Source: Mycobacterium scrofulaceum | GTDB taxonomy: Bacteria > Actinomycetota > Actinomycetes > Mycobacteriales > Mycobacteriaceae | Length of the DNA stretch: 64,000 nt | Assembly (NCBI RefSeq): GCF_001667885.1 | Contig: NZ_LZJW01000057.1 | Coordinates: 99,930-163,929 of the forward strand | Reading direction: 5' to 3' | Shown: one piece after another, positions 16,488-23,882 of the stretch | How positions within the stretch are numbered: position 1 is the first letter of the stretch | Layout: every line of letters starts with the position of its first letter | The notes under the pieces: model-generated | Databases searched by the model: none | Seen by the model: only the letters and a program-made list of their open reading frames with translations | What the model was told of the DNA's origin: nothing | Position numbers and translations under genes: made by a program

Positions 16488-17141
16488 TCAGCGACTCGAC
16501 GAGGCGGCGCCGCGCAGATCGTCGACGAAGAGCCGGTAAGCCTCCTCGCGTCCATCGCTGCGGTCGCGCAGCAGGGCCGACGGATGCACCGTCGCCACCA
16601 CGGTCGGCTCGGGCTCGACGTCGACGACGGAGGCGAGCAACCGCATCTGTTGGCCGCGCTGGGTGGAGACGCGAAAGTCGGCCCCCAGCAAGGATTGTGC
16701 CGCGGTCGCGCCGAGGCACACGACGACCTGCGGTCGCACCGCCTCGATCTCGGCGATGAGCCAGGGCCGGCAGGCGACCACCTCGGTGCGTCCCGGCTTC
16801 TGGTGAATCCGCCGCTTGCCGCCCTTGCGGGTGAACTTGAAGTGTTTGACCGCGTTCGTCACGTACGTCAGCGCGGGATCGATGCCGGCGTCTTCCAGCG
16901 CCCGGGCGAGCAGTCGCCCGGCCGGCCCGACGAACGGCTCACCCGCGCGGTCCTCCTGGTCGCCCGGCTGCTCACCCACCAGCATGATCGGCGCGCCGGG
17001 ATGCCCGCGGCCGAAGACGGTCTGGGTGGCGTCGGCGAAAAGCGGGCAACCGCGGCAACATTCGGCCGCGGCCCGCAGCGATTCCAGTCCCGGCTCCTCG
17101 GGCAGGTACCGCGCGGCACCCGGTGCCTTGGTGGCGGTCAT
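16488..17141 (-). CDS. udgX: UdgX-type uracil-DNA glycosylase (DNA-crosslinking)
   Basis: A 217-residue family-4-like uracil-DNA glycosylase. It has motif A GEQPG (56-60), the FVGPAGRLL strand and motif B HPSALLR near the C-terminus. Cysteines at 28/29, 32, 124 and 142 fit the Fe-S cluster ligands. GGKRRIHQKP (107-116) contains the KRRIH loop that defines UdgX. In M. smegmatis UdgX the histidine of this loop attacks the abasic sugar and stays covalently bound to DNA; His113 is the equivalent here. It is divergent in role from ordinary Udg repair enzymes. A long hairpin separates it from the hemerythrin gene on the same strand. Confidence 0.92.
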   Translation of the reverse strand: MTATKAPGAARYLPEEPGLESLRAAAECCRGCPLFADATQTVFGRGHPGAPIMLVGEQPGDQEDRAGEPFVGPAGRLLARALEDAGIDPALTYVTNAVKHFKFTRKGGKRRIHQKPGRTEVVACRPWLIAEIEAVRPQVVVCLGATAAQSLLGADFRVSTQRGQQMRLLASVVDVEPEPTVVATVHPSALLRDRSDGREEAYRLFVDDLRGAASSSR

Positions 17142-17164
17142 GGCGCTCCCTTACCTACCCCGGG

Positions 17165-17210
17165 CTGGGGCGCCCCCGCTCACGTCGACCTTCGAGCGGG
17201 GGCACCCCAG
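17165..17210. repeat. 17-bp inverted repeat between udgX and the hemerythrin gene
   Basis: CTGGGGCGCCCCCGCTC (17165-17181) pairs with GAGCGGGGGCACCCCAG (17194-17210) with one mismatch around a 12-nt loop. It lies 10 nt past the hemerythrin stop on the minus strand, so it can end that transcript. It resembles the GGGGGTGCCCCC palindromes common between mycobacterial genes. Confidence 0.7.
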
Positions 17211-17219
17211 TGAGTCGTG

Positions 17220-17780
17220 CTAACCCTTCCCGACGATGGCGTCGCGGGCCCGGTCGAGCATCGCCGCGAACGGTCCCGCGGCCAGGTTGGCCGCCTGCGA
17301 CTCGACTCCGGCGTGCGGCCGCGTCGGCGCGATCGCCTCGGCGAGCTTGGCCGCGCGGCCCATCCGCTCCAGCTCCTCGCCGCTCAATTCCTGGCCCAGC
17401 TTGGAGAACTCGTCGTGCTCCTCGTGCTCGGCGTGCTCGACGACCGCCTCGCGCAGCTGCGTCAGCAGGCTGGTGAACTCCGCGCTGTCCACGTCGAGCT
17501 TCTCCAGCTTCTGCAAGACCGTCTTGGCCTCGTGCTCTTCGTGCAGTCGCTCGTCGACCACCGCGGCGCCGTCCGAAAGCTTCCGCTTGGCCCGCGGGTG
17601 CACGATTTCTTCTTCGGCCGTTTCGTGGACGGCCAGCAGTCGGCGCAGTTCGACGAACGCCTTTTCGCGTTCTTCGCCCGACGCCGCCAAGGTTTTGGCG
17701 AACAACGATTTGATCTGCTGGTGCTGACTGACAAGAAAGTCGACCACATCGGTGGGCGACGTGATGGCGTTGTGAGCCAT
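17220..17780 (-). CDS. Hemerythrin HHE-domain protein
   Basis: A 186-residue protein whose first 140 residues form the four-helix hemerythrin-like fold. The iron ligands are spread through VSQHQQIKSLF, VHETAEEEIVHPRA, LHEEHEAKTVL and VVEHAEHEEHDEF. Mycobacterial proteins of this type bind a di-iron centre and affect responses to peroxide or nitric oxide; the exact role here is not known. The C-terminal 45 residues are Ala-rich and of low complexity. A SigF-like promoter lies 53 nt upstream, consistent with a stress-induced gene. Confidence 0.88.
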   Translation of the reverse strand: MAHNAITSPTDVVDFLVSQHQQIKSLFAKTLAASGEEREKAFVELRRLLAVHETAEEEIVHPRAKRKLSDGAAVVDERLHEEHEAKTVLQKLEKLDVDSAEFTSLLTQLREAVVEHAEHEEHDEFSKLGQELSGEELERMGRAAKLAEAIAPTRPHAGVESQAANLAAGPFAAMLDRARDAIVGKG

Positions 17781-17832
17781 GATGTCCTTCCCATTTCATT
17801 CCGCGCGCGGGCTGTTGCGCGCTCCTGTTCGG

Positions 17833-17858
17833 CTACCCGACGAATTCGGCGACCAAAC
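17833..17858 (-). promoter_or_regulatory. SigF/SigB-like promoter for the hemerythrin gene
   Basis: On the minus strand GTTT (17858-17855), a 16-nt spacer and GGGTAG (17838-17833) match the SigF-type pattern, about 50 nt before the ATG at 17780. Confidence 0.6.
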
Positions 17859-17916
17859 GGTACGGCCGTCCACCAGTGGGTAGTTCCTCATCAAGTCGCG
17901 AACGAGGAGAACGCTT

Positions 17917-18951
17917 GTGGCCGGAATGCGCAGTCGTGCGGCGATCATGGGCGCGCTGGTCGTGACGGCCGGCTGCGCGGCGCCGGGGGCGTCGCTGGAA
18001 AGCGCGCCCGACGTCGTGTTGTGGTCGGTCGCCGCGCCCTTGCGTGAGCCGGTGTGGTCGTATCGGACGCACGCCCTGGTCGCGCTCACGGGCGATCAGC
18101 GGGTGGCCGAGGTGAGCGCGGGCGACCGCCCGGGTGACGCCAGGACGCGGCTGTCGGCGCCCATGGCGGCCGGGCGCAACCTGCAGATCAGCCAGCGGGA
18201 CGACCGCATCGTGTTCGTGCCGCAGCCCGAGCGCGGCAGGGTCGCCGAGGTCGACCTCGAAAGCCTGCGCCAGATCGGCGATTTCGACGCCGGACCCGCC
18301 CCGGCGTATCTGTCCGAAGACGCCGGGTTGCGCACGCTGCTCGCGCTATCGGCGGACGGAACGTCGGTGACACCGGTGGATCAGTACGGTGACCGCAAGC
18401 TACCCACCGCGCGGATCGCCGGCGACCCGGCGGACACCATCGACGGCGCCAATCGTGGCCGCGAGATCGATTACCACGCCTATGCGCCGTCCGGAATCCG
18501 CCATTACCAAGGATCTTCGTCGCCTCCAGCGGAGCGCGGGTCCTTGCGGATCAACGTCGCGGTCTCGGCGGGCGACGGCGCCGCGGTGACGCGCAGCTAC
18601 GTGGCCGGCCACGACGACGCCACGCTGTACGCCGTGGATTCCCGCCGCGGCGGGGAGGGGCTCACGGTGCTGGCCCGCACCCGGCTGCCGGCGCCGATCC
18701 GCGCGTTGGGCACCGACGACACCAGGATCTACGCCGCCACGGACCACGAGGTGGTGGTGCTGGAGACGGCGAGCTTCACCGGCTTCCCGACGGGGACGAT
18801 CCCGGTGATCCGCGCGATCGACTACCGGGCGGGGCTGCCGCCCGCGGCCCAATCCGCGTCCCTGTCGGGCATGGCGATCGGGCCCCACCGGGTGTACCTG
18901 ACCCTCGCCGACGTGCCCTACGTGGTCGGCGTCGCCAAGCCGCGCCTCTGA
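17917..18951 (+). CDS. Conserved lipoprotein with beta-propeller-like repeats
   Basis: A 344-residue exported lipoprotein. The start has basic residues, a hydrophobic core and the lipobox VTAGC, with Cys20 as the lipidation site. The rest has repeated strands such as LVALTGDQRVAEVSAGD, IVFVPQPERGRVAEVDLES and TRIYAATDHEVVVLETASF, the rhythm of a WD/YVTN-type propeller. No catalytic residues are evident. It is probably anchored on the outer face of the membrane. The GTG at 17917 is used; the ATG at 17926 would also keep the signal. The following sensor-like gene lies 53 nt downstream. Function unknown. Confidence 0.7.
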   Translation: MAGMRSRAAIMGALVVTAGCAAPGASLESAPDVVLWSVAAPLREPVWSYRTHALVALTGDQRVAEVSAGDRPGDARTRLSAPMAAGRNLQISQRDDRIVFVPQPERGRVAEVDLESLRQIGDFDAGPAPAYLSEDAGLRTLLALSADGTSVTPVDQYGDRKLPTARIAGDPADTIDGANRGREIDYHAYAPSGIRHYQGSSSPPAERGSLRINVAVSAGDGAAVTRSYVAGHDDATLYAVDSRRGGEGLTVLARTRLPAPIRALGTDDTRIYAATDHEVVVLETASFTGFPTGTIPVIRAIDYRAGLPPAAQSASLSGMAIGPHRVYLTLADVPYVVGVAKPRL

Positions 18952-19004
18952 CGCCCCGGCTTCGGCTACATTTCGGGCAGGTTGGCCGGTAAGGAGGCGC
19001 TGGC

Positions 19005-20009
19005 GTGACCAACCCGCAGGACCCGTATTGGCAGAATCCGTACACCTACGACCCGCTCGGCCGGGTTCCGCCCGCGCCATCCCCGGTGGAAACGCCGCCC
19101 GTCTTCGCGCCCCCGCCCGCCGTGCCCTACCGGCCGCCGGTCAACGTGCTGGCGACGCTGTCGCTGGTGTTCGCGTTCGTGTTCGCGCCCGTCGGGGCGA
19201 TCCTCGGACACGCGGGATTGGCGCAGATTCGCCGCACCGGCGAACTCGGCCGGGACCGCGCCCGGGTGGGGCTGGCGCTGTCGTACGCGTTCATGACCCT
19301 CGCCGTCGTCGCTGTCGTCGCGTGGGCCACCCTGGGCGCCGCCCCGTCGACCCAGACCGCCGAGCCCGCCCCGACAACCGGCGCGGCACCCCCGGCGCCC
19401 CCGGGTCCGGTCGCGCCCGACGACCTGGCGGCGCTGCTGCCAGGCGCCGACGCCCTGCGCAACATCACCTCCGACCAGAACCTCGAAGCCGGCCAGACGT
19501 GGGACAACCTGGGCCAGTCCAGCGCGGAGGGGGCCATCGACCGGCCGGAATGCTGGGGCAGCATCGCGCCAGGAACGCCCGACGCCTACGCCGGTGCCGG
19601 TGTCACCGGATACCGCGCGGCGGAGTTCCGCGACTCGCGCAGCTTCCTGAAATCCACCCAGGTCATCGAGGCGGTCGTGGCCTTCCACGACCCGGCCGCC
19701 GCCCGGGCGCAGCTGGCGGCGTTGCTGGCGGGATGGCGCCAATGTGGCGGCTCGACCGTGACCCTCACGCCCCGCAACGGGGAGTCGCTCACCTTTTCGG
19801 TGGGCGCACCCGCCGACGCCGGCAACGGCGTCACCACCCAGGATCTGACGCCGCGGGGAGTGCAGATCCGGTCGGCCCGCGTCATCGCGGCCAAGGCCAA
19901 CGTGATCGTCGACCTGATGGTGTCCTGCAGCGGCACGACGGACAGCGGTCAGCCGCGGCTGGGCGGCCTGGGCATCGCCAACTACGTGCTGGGAAAGCTG
20001 CCTGGCTAG
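19005..20009 (+). CDS. DUF4190 membrane protein with PknH-like extracellular sensor domain
   Basis: A 334-residue protein in three parts. A Pro/Tyr-rich cytoplasmic head covers residues 1-45. A DUF4190-like pair of membrane helices follows (VLATLSLVFAFVFAPVGAILGHAGL and a second helix at about 90-110). After a Pro/Ala/Thr-rich linker comes an outside domain of about 190 residues. That domain has ALLPGADALRNITSD, RPECWGSI, YRAAEFRDSR, WRQCGG and LMVSCSG, the paired-Cys pattern of the PknH/LppH-like sensor family. There is no kinase domain. It may sense or bind an envelope ligand. GTG start with AAGGAGG upstream. Confidence 0.75.
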   Translation: MTNPQDPYWQNPYTYDPLGRVPPAPSPVETPPVFAPPPAVPYRPPVNVLATLSLVFAFVFAPVGAILGHAGLAQIRRTGELGRDRARVGLALSYAFMTLAVVAVVAWATLGAAPSTQTAEPAPTTGAAPPAPPGPVAPDDLAALLPGADALRNITSDQNLEAGQTWDNLGQSSAEGAIDRPECWGSIAPGTPDAYAGAGVTGYRAAEFRDSRSFLKSTQVIEAVVAFHDPAAARAQLAALLAGWRQCGGSTVTLTPRNGESLTFSVGAPADAGNGVTTQDLTPRGVQIRSARVIAAKANVIVDLMVSCSGTTDSGQPRLGGLGIANYVLGKLPG

Positions 20010-20018
20010 GGTGGGCCC

Positions 20019-20987
20019 ATGAGGTATGTCGACGTCGACGGAGTGGGCCGGGTCAGCCGGATCGGCCTGGGCACCTGGCAGTTCGGGTCACGGGAGTGGG
20101 GTTACGGGGACAGCTACGCCTCCGGCGCCGCGGGTGACATCGTGCGCCGCGCCCTGGCGCTGGGGGTGACGCTGTTCGACACCGCCGAGGTTTACGGGCT
20201 GGGCAAGAGCGAGCGGATCCTCGGCGAGGCGCTCGGCGACGAGCGCGCCAACGTCGCGGTGGCCAGCAAGATCATGCCCGTGGCGCCGTTCCCCGCCGTG
20301 GTCAAGCAGCGCGAGCGCGCCAGCGCGCGGCGGCTGGGCCTCGACCGCATCCCGCTCTACCAGATTCATCAGTCCAATCCGCTGGTCCCCGACACGGTGA
20401 TCATGCCGGGCATGCGCGACTTGCTCGACGCCGGCAAGATCGGCGCGGTCGGCGTCTCCAACTATTCGCTGGCGCGGTGGCAGAAGGCCGACGCCGCGCT
20501 GGGCCGGCCGGTCGTCAGCAATCAGGTGCACTTTTCGCTGGCCCACGCCGGGCCGCTGGAGGACCTGGTGCCGTTCGCCGAGCGGGAGAACCGCGTCGTG
20601 ATCGCCTACAGCCCGCTCGAGCAGGGGCTGCTGGGCGGCAAATACGGCCTGGACAACAGGCCCGGTGGCGTTCGGGCGCTCAATTCCCTGTTCGGCACCG
20701 AGAACCTGCGCCGCGTCGAGCCCCTGTTGCAGACGTTGCGCGACGTCGCGACCACCGTCGGTGCCAAGCCCGCCCAGGTCGCGCTGGCCTGGCTGATCAG
20801 TTACCCGGGCGTCGTGGCGATCCCCGGCGCGTCCAGCGTCGAGCAGCTGGAGTTCAACGTCGCCGCCGCCGACATCGACCTGCCCCCCGACGCCCGCGAG
20901 GCGCTCACCGGGGCGGCCCGCGCCTTCCGGCCGACCTCGGCCGGGCGTTTCCTGTCCGACCTGGTCCGCGAGAAGCTGGGCCGCTAG
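20019..20987 (+). CDS. Aldo/keto reductase
   Basis: A 322-residue (beta/alpha)8 oxidoreductase. IGLGTWQFG opens the barrel. FDTAEVYGLGKSE supplies the catalytic Asp and Tyr, VASKIM the Lys and LYQIHQSNP the His of the tetrad. GVSNYS and PGASSVEQLEFN near the C-terminus are NADPH-binding loops. It resembles the YajO/potassium-channel-beta branch. The substrate cannot be told. It starts 9 nt after the PknH-sensor-like gene and may be co-transcribed with it. The next gene is convergent. Confidence 0.88.
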   Translation: MRYVDVDGVGRVSRIGLGTWQFGSREWGYGDSYASGAAGDIVRRALALGVTLFDTAEVYGLGKSERILGEALGDERANVAVASKIMPVAPFPAVVKQRERASARRLGLDRIPLYQIHQSNPLVPDTVIMPGMRDLLDAGKIGAVGVSNYSLARWQKADAALGRPVVSNQVHFSLAHAGPLEDLVPFAERENRVVIAYSPLEQGLLGGKYGLDNRPGGVRALNSLFGTENLRRVEPLLQTLRDVATTVGAKPAQVALAWLISYPGVVAIPGASSVEQLEFNVAAADIDLPPDAREALTGAARAFRPTSAGRFLSDLVREKLGR

Positions 20988-21041
20988 GACCGACGGCGGC
21001 GACCCGCAGCGCCCGGGCTCCGCCCGCGCTCGCGATCGCCG

Positions 21042-21821
21042 CTAGGACTGCGCGGAGTCGGCGAACGCGGCGGGGCTGGCCGGCGCGCCCCGGGCCACCA
21101 CCACGGGCATCGACGTCGCGGAGTTGGTCCGCAGGATGGTGTGCACCACGTCGATCAGATCCTCGACGGGCATCAGCTTGCCGGGCATGCAGCCGCGGGA
21201 GGCCCACAGCGGGACGGCCTTCATGGCGAGGTCCATGTCCCAGCCGATGTTCATGCCCGTCGCCGCGTCCCCCTCGCCGCCGGGGCACTCGCCGACGATG
21301 AAGGTGGTGAACCCGATGTCGGGATGCTCGGCCCGCCACGCGTCCACCATCCGCTCGAGGGCGGCCTTGCTGACGCCGTACGCGCCCAGGCCCGGCCACG
21401 GCGGCCCGAAGGTGCCCGCGTCGGAGGACAGGTAGACCGCCTTGCCGGCCGAGACCGTCAAGTGCGGCAGCGCCGCGGCGGTCACCAGCGCGGCGCCGAT
21501 CACGTTGGTGTCGAAGATGCGCCGCCAGGTGGCGGCGTCGGTGTCGACCATGCGGACCAGCGGGCCGACAGCCGGGGTGTAGACGATGTTGTCGATGCCG
21601 CCGAGGGCGTCGGCCGCGGAGGCGATCGCCGACCGGCACGACGCCTCGTCAGTGACGTCACACTCGATGGCGACCGCGCCCGGGCCGGCCTCCTTGGCCG
21701 CCGACTCGATGCGCTCGCGGCGCCGGGCCAGCAGCGCGACCTGATCGCCCCGCTCGGCGAGGCCGACGCCGATGCAGCGGCCGAGCCCGCTCGAGGCGCC
21801 CACCACAACTGTCCTTGACAT
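21042..21821 (-). CDS. Short-chain dehydrogenase/reductase
   Basis: A 259-residue classical SDR. VVVGASSGLGRCIGVGLAERG at residues 4-24 is the cofactor loop. ECDVTD marks the adenine-binding Asp, YLSSDAG has the catalytic Ser and YGVSKAAL the YxxxK pair. I placed the start at the ATG at 21821 because the sequence upstream of it is intergenic. It lies 76 nt downstream of a diguanylate cyclase on the same strand. A copy of its first codons remains beside the second cyclase gene (see 23831-23871). Substrate unknown. Confidence 0.85.
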   Translation of the reverse strand: MSRTVVVGASSGLGRCIGVGLAERGDQVALLARRRERIESAAKEAGPGAVAIECDVTDEASCRSAIASAADALGGIDNIVYTPAVGPLVRMVDTDAATWRRIFDTNVIGAALVTAAALPHLTVSAGKAVYLSSDAGTFGPPWPGLGAYGVSKAALERMVDAWRAEHPDIGFTTFIVGECPGGEGDAATGMNIGWDMDLAMKAVPLWASRGCMPGKLMPVEDLIDVVHTILRTNSATSMPVVVARGAPASPAAFADSAQS

Positions 21822-21897
21822 ATGTGCCCTCTCTTGTAACGAGCTGATGCAGGCACAGCGTATCGAGCAGTCGCTCAACATGTCACCGCCGGGCGCG

Positions 21898-23706
21898 TCA
21901 AGCGTGGCGTGTCCGCCGCAACGATCGCTCGACCGAGAATCGGGTGAGGGCATTGCGGTCGGCCCGCTTCTGCTCGTACATCGCCTCGTCCGCACGGGCG
22001 GTGACCGACGAAACCGGCTCTCCGGCAACGGCGATCGTGGCGCCGATGCTCAGGGTGGTGCGAATCGTGTTGCCGCCGACGTCGATGAGTTCGCCGCTGT
22101 TGCGGCGAACTCCGTCGGCGATCTCGGCAACCTCGTCGGCACCGTGCACACCGGGCAGCACGATCAATATCTCGTCGCCTCCCACGCGTCCCACGGCGTC
22201 CTGGCTGCGCACGCTGTCGCGAATCCGTGCCGCCAGGGTGGCCAGCACGATGTCGCCGACGCCGTGCCCCCACGTGTCGTTGATCTCTTTGAAGTGGTCG
22301 ATGTCGCAGAACAAAATGCCGACGTAGGTCCCGGAAGGCTGTGGCTCTGCGAGCGCAGCCTCGAGGCGGCCCATGATCTCGGCGCGGTTTGCCAGGCCGG
22401 TCAACGTGTCGAAGTGGGCCAGCCGTTGGAGTCGCCGCTCCGTTTCGACTTGATCGTCCGCAAGCCGCAACCATGCGATAAGACCATCGGTCCTGCCGTC
22501 GGCGTCGACATACGTTTTCGCGTGGCCGTCGACCCAGCGGTACCCGGAATCGACGGACAGCACCCGGAACCTTTGGATGAGCGTCTCACCGTCGGCGACC
22601 CGCTGCAGCGCGGATTCGACGGTTTCGCGGTCTTCGGGATGGATGCGACTGGTGAAGCCGGCATCCATCCACCGCTGTGGCGGCCCGCCGAGCGCGGCTA
22701 CCACCGACGGCGATATCCAGGCAACCTCACCGTTGCGCAGGTGGACGACGACATCTACGGCGTTGTCGGCCAGGATCCGATAGCGGTTTTCGGCGTCGAC
22801 GCGCAGCTTGCTCACCAGCTCTTTTTGTAGGAGCTCTCGCTGCTCACGCTGGCTCAAGTAGAACGTGACCGCCCCGACGACGAGCGTGCCCACCACTATC
22901 GACAGGGTCCACTCCTGATGCTCGCCGTGCAGACCGAGGGCCAAAAACGTCGCTCTGGACAGCGCCACAACAAGGGGGAAGGTGGCCACAACGCCCACCA
23001 AGCGAACCACGGAGCGCCAGTCCGGCCGGTCGAAAATCAACGAGAGGGGAGGCCGGTCGGGGCGCGCCAACGACGCGGCCACGAGGAGCAGCAGCAGGGC
23101 CGAGGCGGTCGCCATCGCCTGACCGGTCGAGGCCGACACCCCCACCAATGCCAAAGCGTCGAACAGGTATGCCGCGACGGTGACGAACGGAATGACCGCA
23201 CCGGCCGCCACGCAGAGCGGCCAGAGCAGGCGGGTACCGCGATTCAGGCGTATCAGGATCACCGTGCCGGCGACCGCCAGCAGCGACAGGGCCGTCTGCG
23301 GGCTCGGACGCCCTGGCCAGGACGCCTGCCGCATCCGCACCGCATCGCCAAACCAGGCCTCGTCCAGGCCGAACGATCGGCCGGTGGCGAACTCCGCAAG
23401 CACGACGACGGCGACGACAGCCACCGCGATAGCCAAGACTCGCCCGGCCCACACCCGGGCGCGAGAGGGCTGACCCGATTGCGCCGGCACCGCCGCCGCG
23501 AGCGCACCCAGACACAACGCCGTCCAGGGCGTCATCACCGGCCAGGTCGGATACAGCCGCGTCAGTGGATCCACGCCGGTGCTCCAGCCCACCCAGGCGA
23601 CTGCGGCCGCGGTCAGGACAATCATGACGATCGCCCGAGCGAACCGGGGCAGCGCGGTTTCCAGGCGCACGCTGGAGCCCGACCGATCCACCCACACCCC
23701 CCTCAC
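21898..23706 (-). CDS. Membrane PAS-GGDEF diguanylate cyclase (copy 1)
   Basis: A protein of about 602 residues. Residues 20-285 contain 7-8 hydrophobic segments (a MASE-like sensor). A PAS domain covers about 305-415 (RYRILADNAVDVVVHL, WISPSVVAALGG). A GGDEF domain covers 430-595. FCDIDHFKEIND carries the metal Asp residues and VGGDEIL (508-514) is the active-site loop with Ile instead of the usual Phe. RSQD at 500-503, five residues before it, is a complete RxxD inhibitory site. It would make cyclic di-GMP from GTP with product feedback. The GTG start is uncertain; GTGs at 23697 and 23691 are alternatives. It is a tandem paralogue of the gene at 23883-25634. Confidence 0.85.
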   Translation of the reverse strand: MRGVWVDRSGSSVRLETALPRFARAIVMIVLTAAAVAWVGWSTGVDPLTRLYPTWPVMTPWTALCLGALAAAVPAQSGQPSRARVWAGRVLAIAVAVVAVVVLAEFATGRSFGLDEAWFGDAVRMRQASWPGRPSPQTALSLLAVAGTVILIRLNRGTRLLWPLCVAAGAVIPFVTVAAYLFDALALVGVSASTGQAMATASALLLLLVAASLARPDRPPLSLIFDRPDWRSVVRLVGVVATFPLVVALSRATFLALGLHGEHQEWTLSIVVGTLVVGAVTFYLSQREQRELLQKELVSKLRVDAENRYRILADNAVDVVVHLRNGEVAWISPSVVAALGGPPQRWMDAGFTSRIHPEDRETVESALQRVADGETLIQRFRVLSVDSGYRWVDGHAKTYVDADGRTDGLIAWLRLADDQVETERRLQRLAHFDTLTGLANRAEIMGRLEAALAEPQPSGTYVGILFCDIDHFKEINDTWGHGVGDIVLATLAARIRDSVRSQDAVGRVGGDEILIVLPGVHGADEVAEIADGVRRNSGELIDVGGNTIRTTLSIGATIAVAGEPVSSVTARADEAMYEQKRADRNALTRFSVERSLRRTRHA

Positions 23707-23830
23707 CCGGCGAAGACGTCTTGCGGTTACGCGGCAGAGAAATGGTTAAGCAGCAGAAGCATATTCTGCGCGAGGACGCACGCCGAGGTCATCGGATCGG
23801 CGCGCGCCGCTATTTCTCAGCCCCTCGACG

Positions 23831-23871
23831 GCGGCCGAGCCCGCTCGAGGCGTCCACCACGACTGTCCTTG
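23831..23871 (-). pseudogene. Relic of the SDR gene start between the two cyclase genes
   Basis: These 41 nt match 21777-21817, the first codons of the SDR at 21042-21821, at 39 of 41 positions and in the same orientation relative to the cyclase gene. On the minus strand they still encode RTVVVDASSGLGRR-like residues matching RTVVVGASSGLGRC. No further SDR sequence follows. The simplest reading is tandem duplication of a cyclase-SDR unit, then loss of most of one SDR copy. The rest of 23707-23882 holds nothing else I recognise. Confidence 0.75.
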
Positions 23872-23882
23872 TGGGCTGCTGC

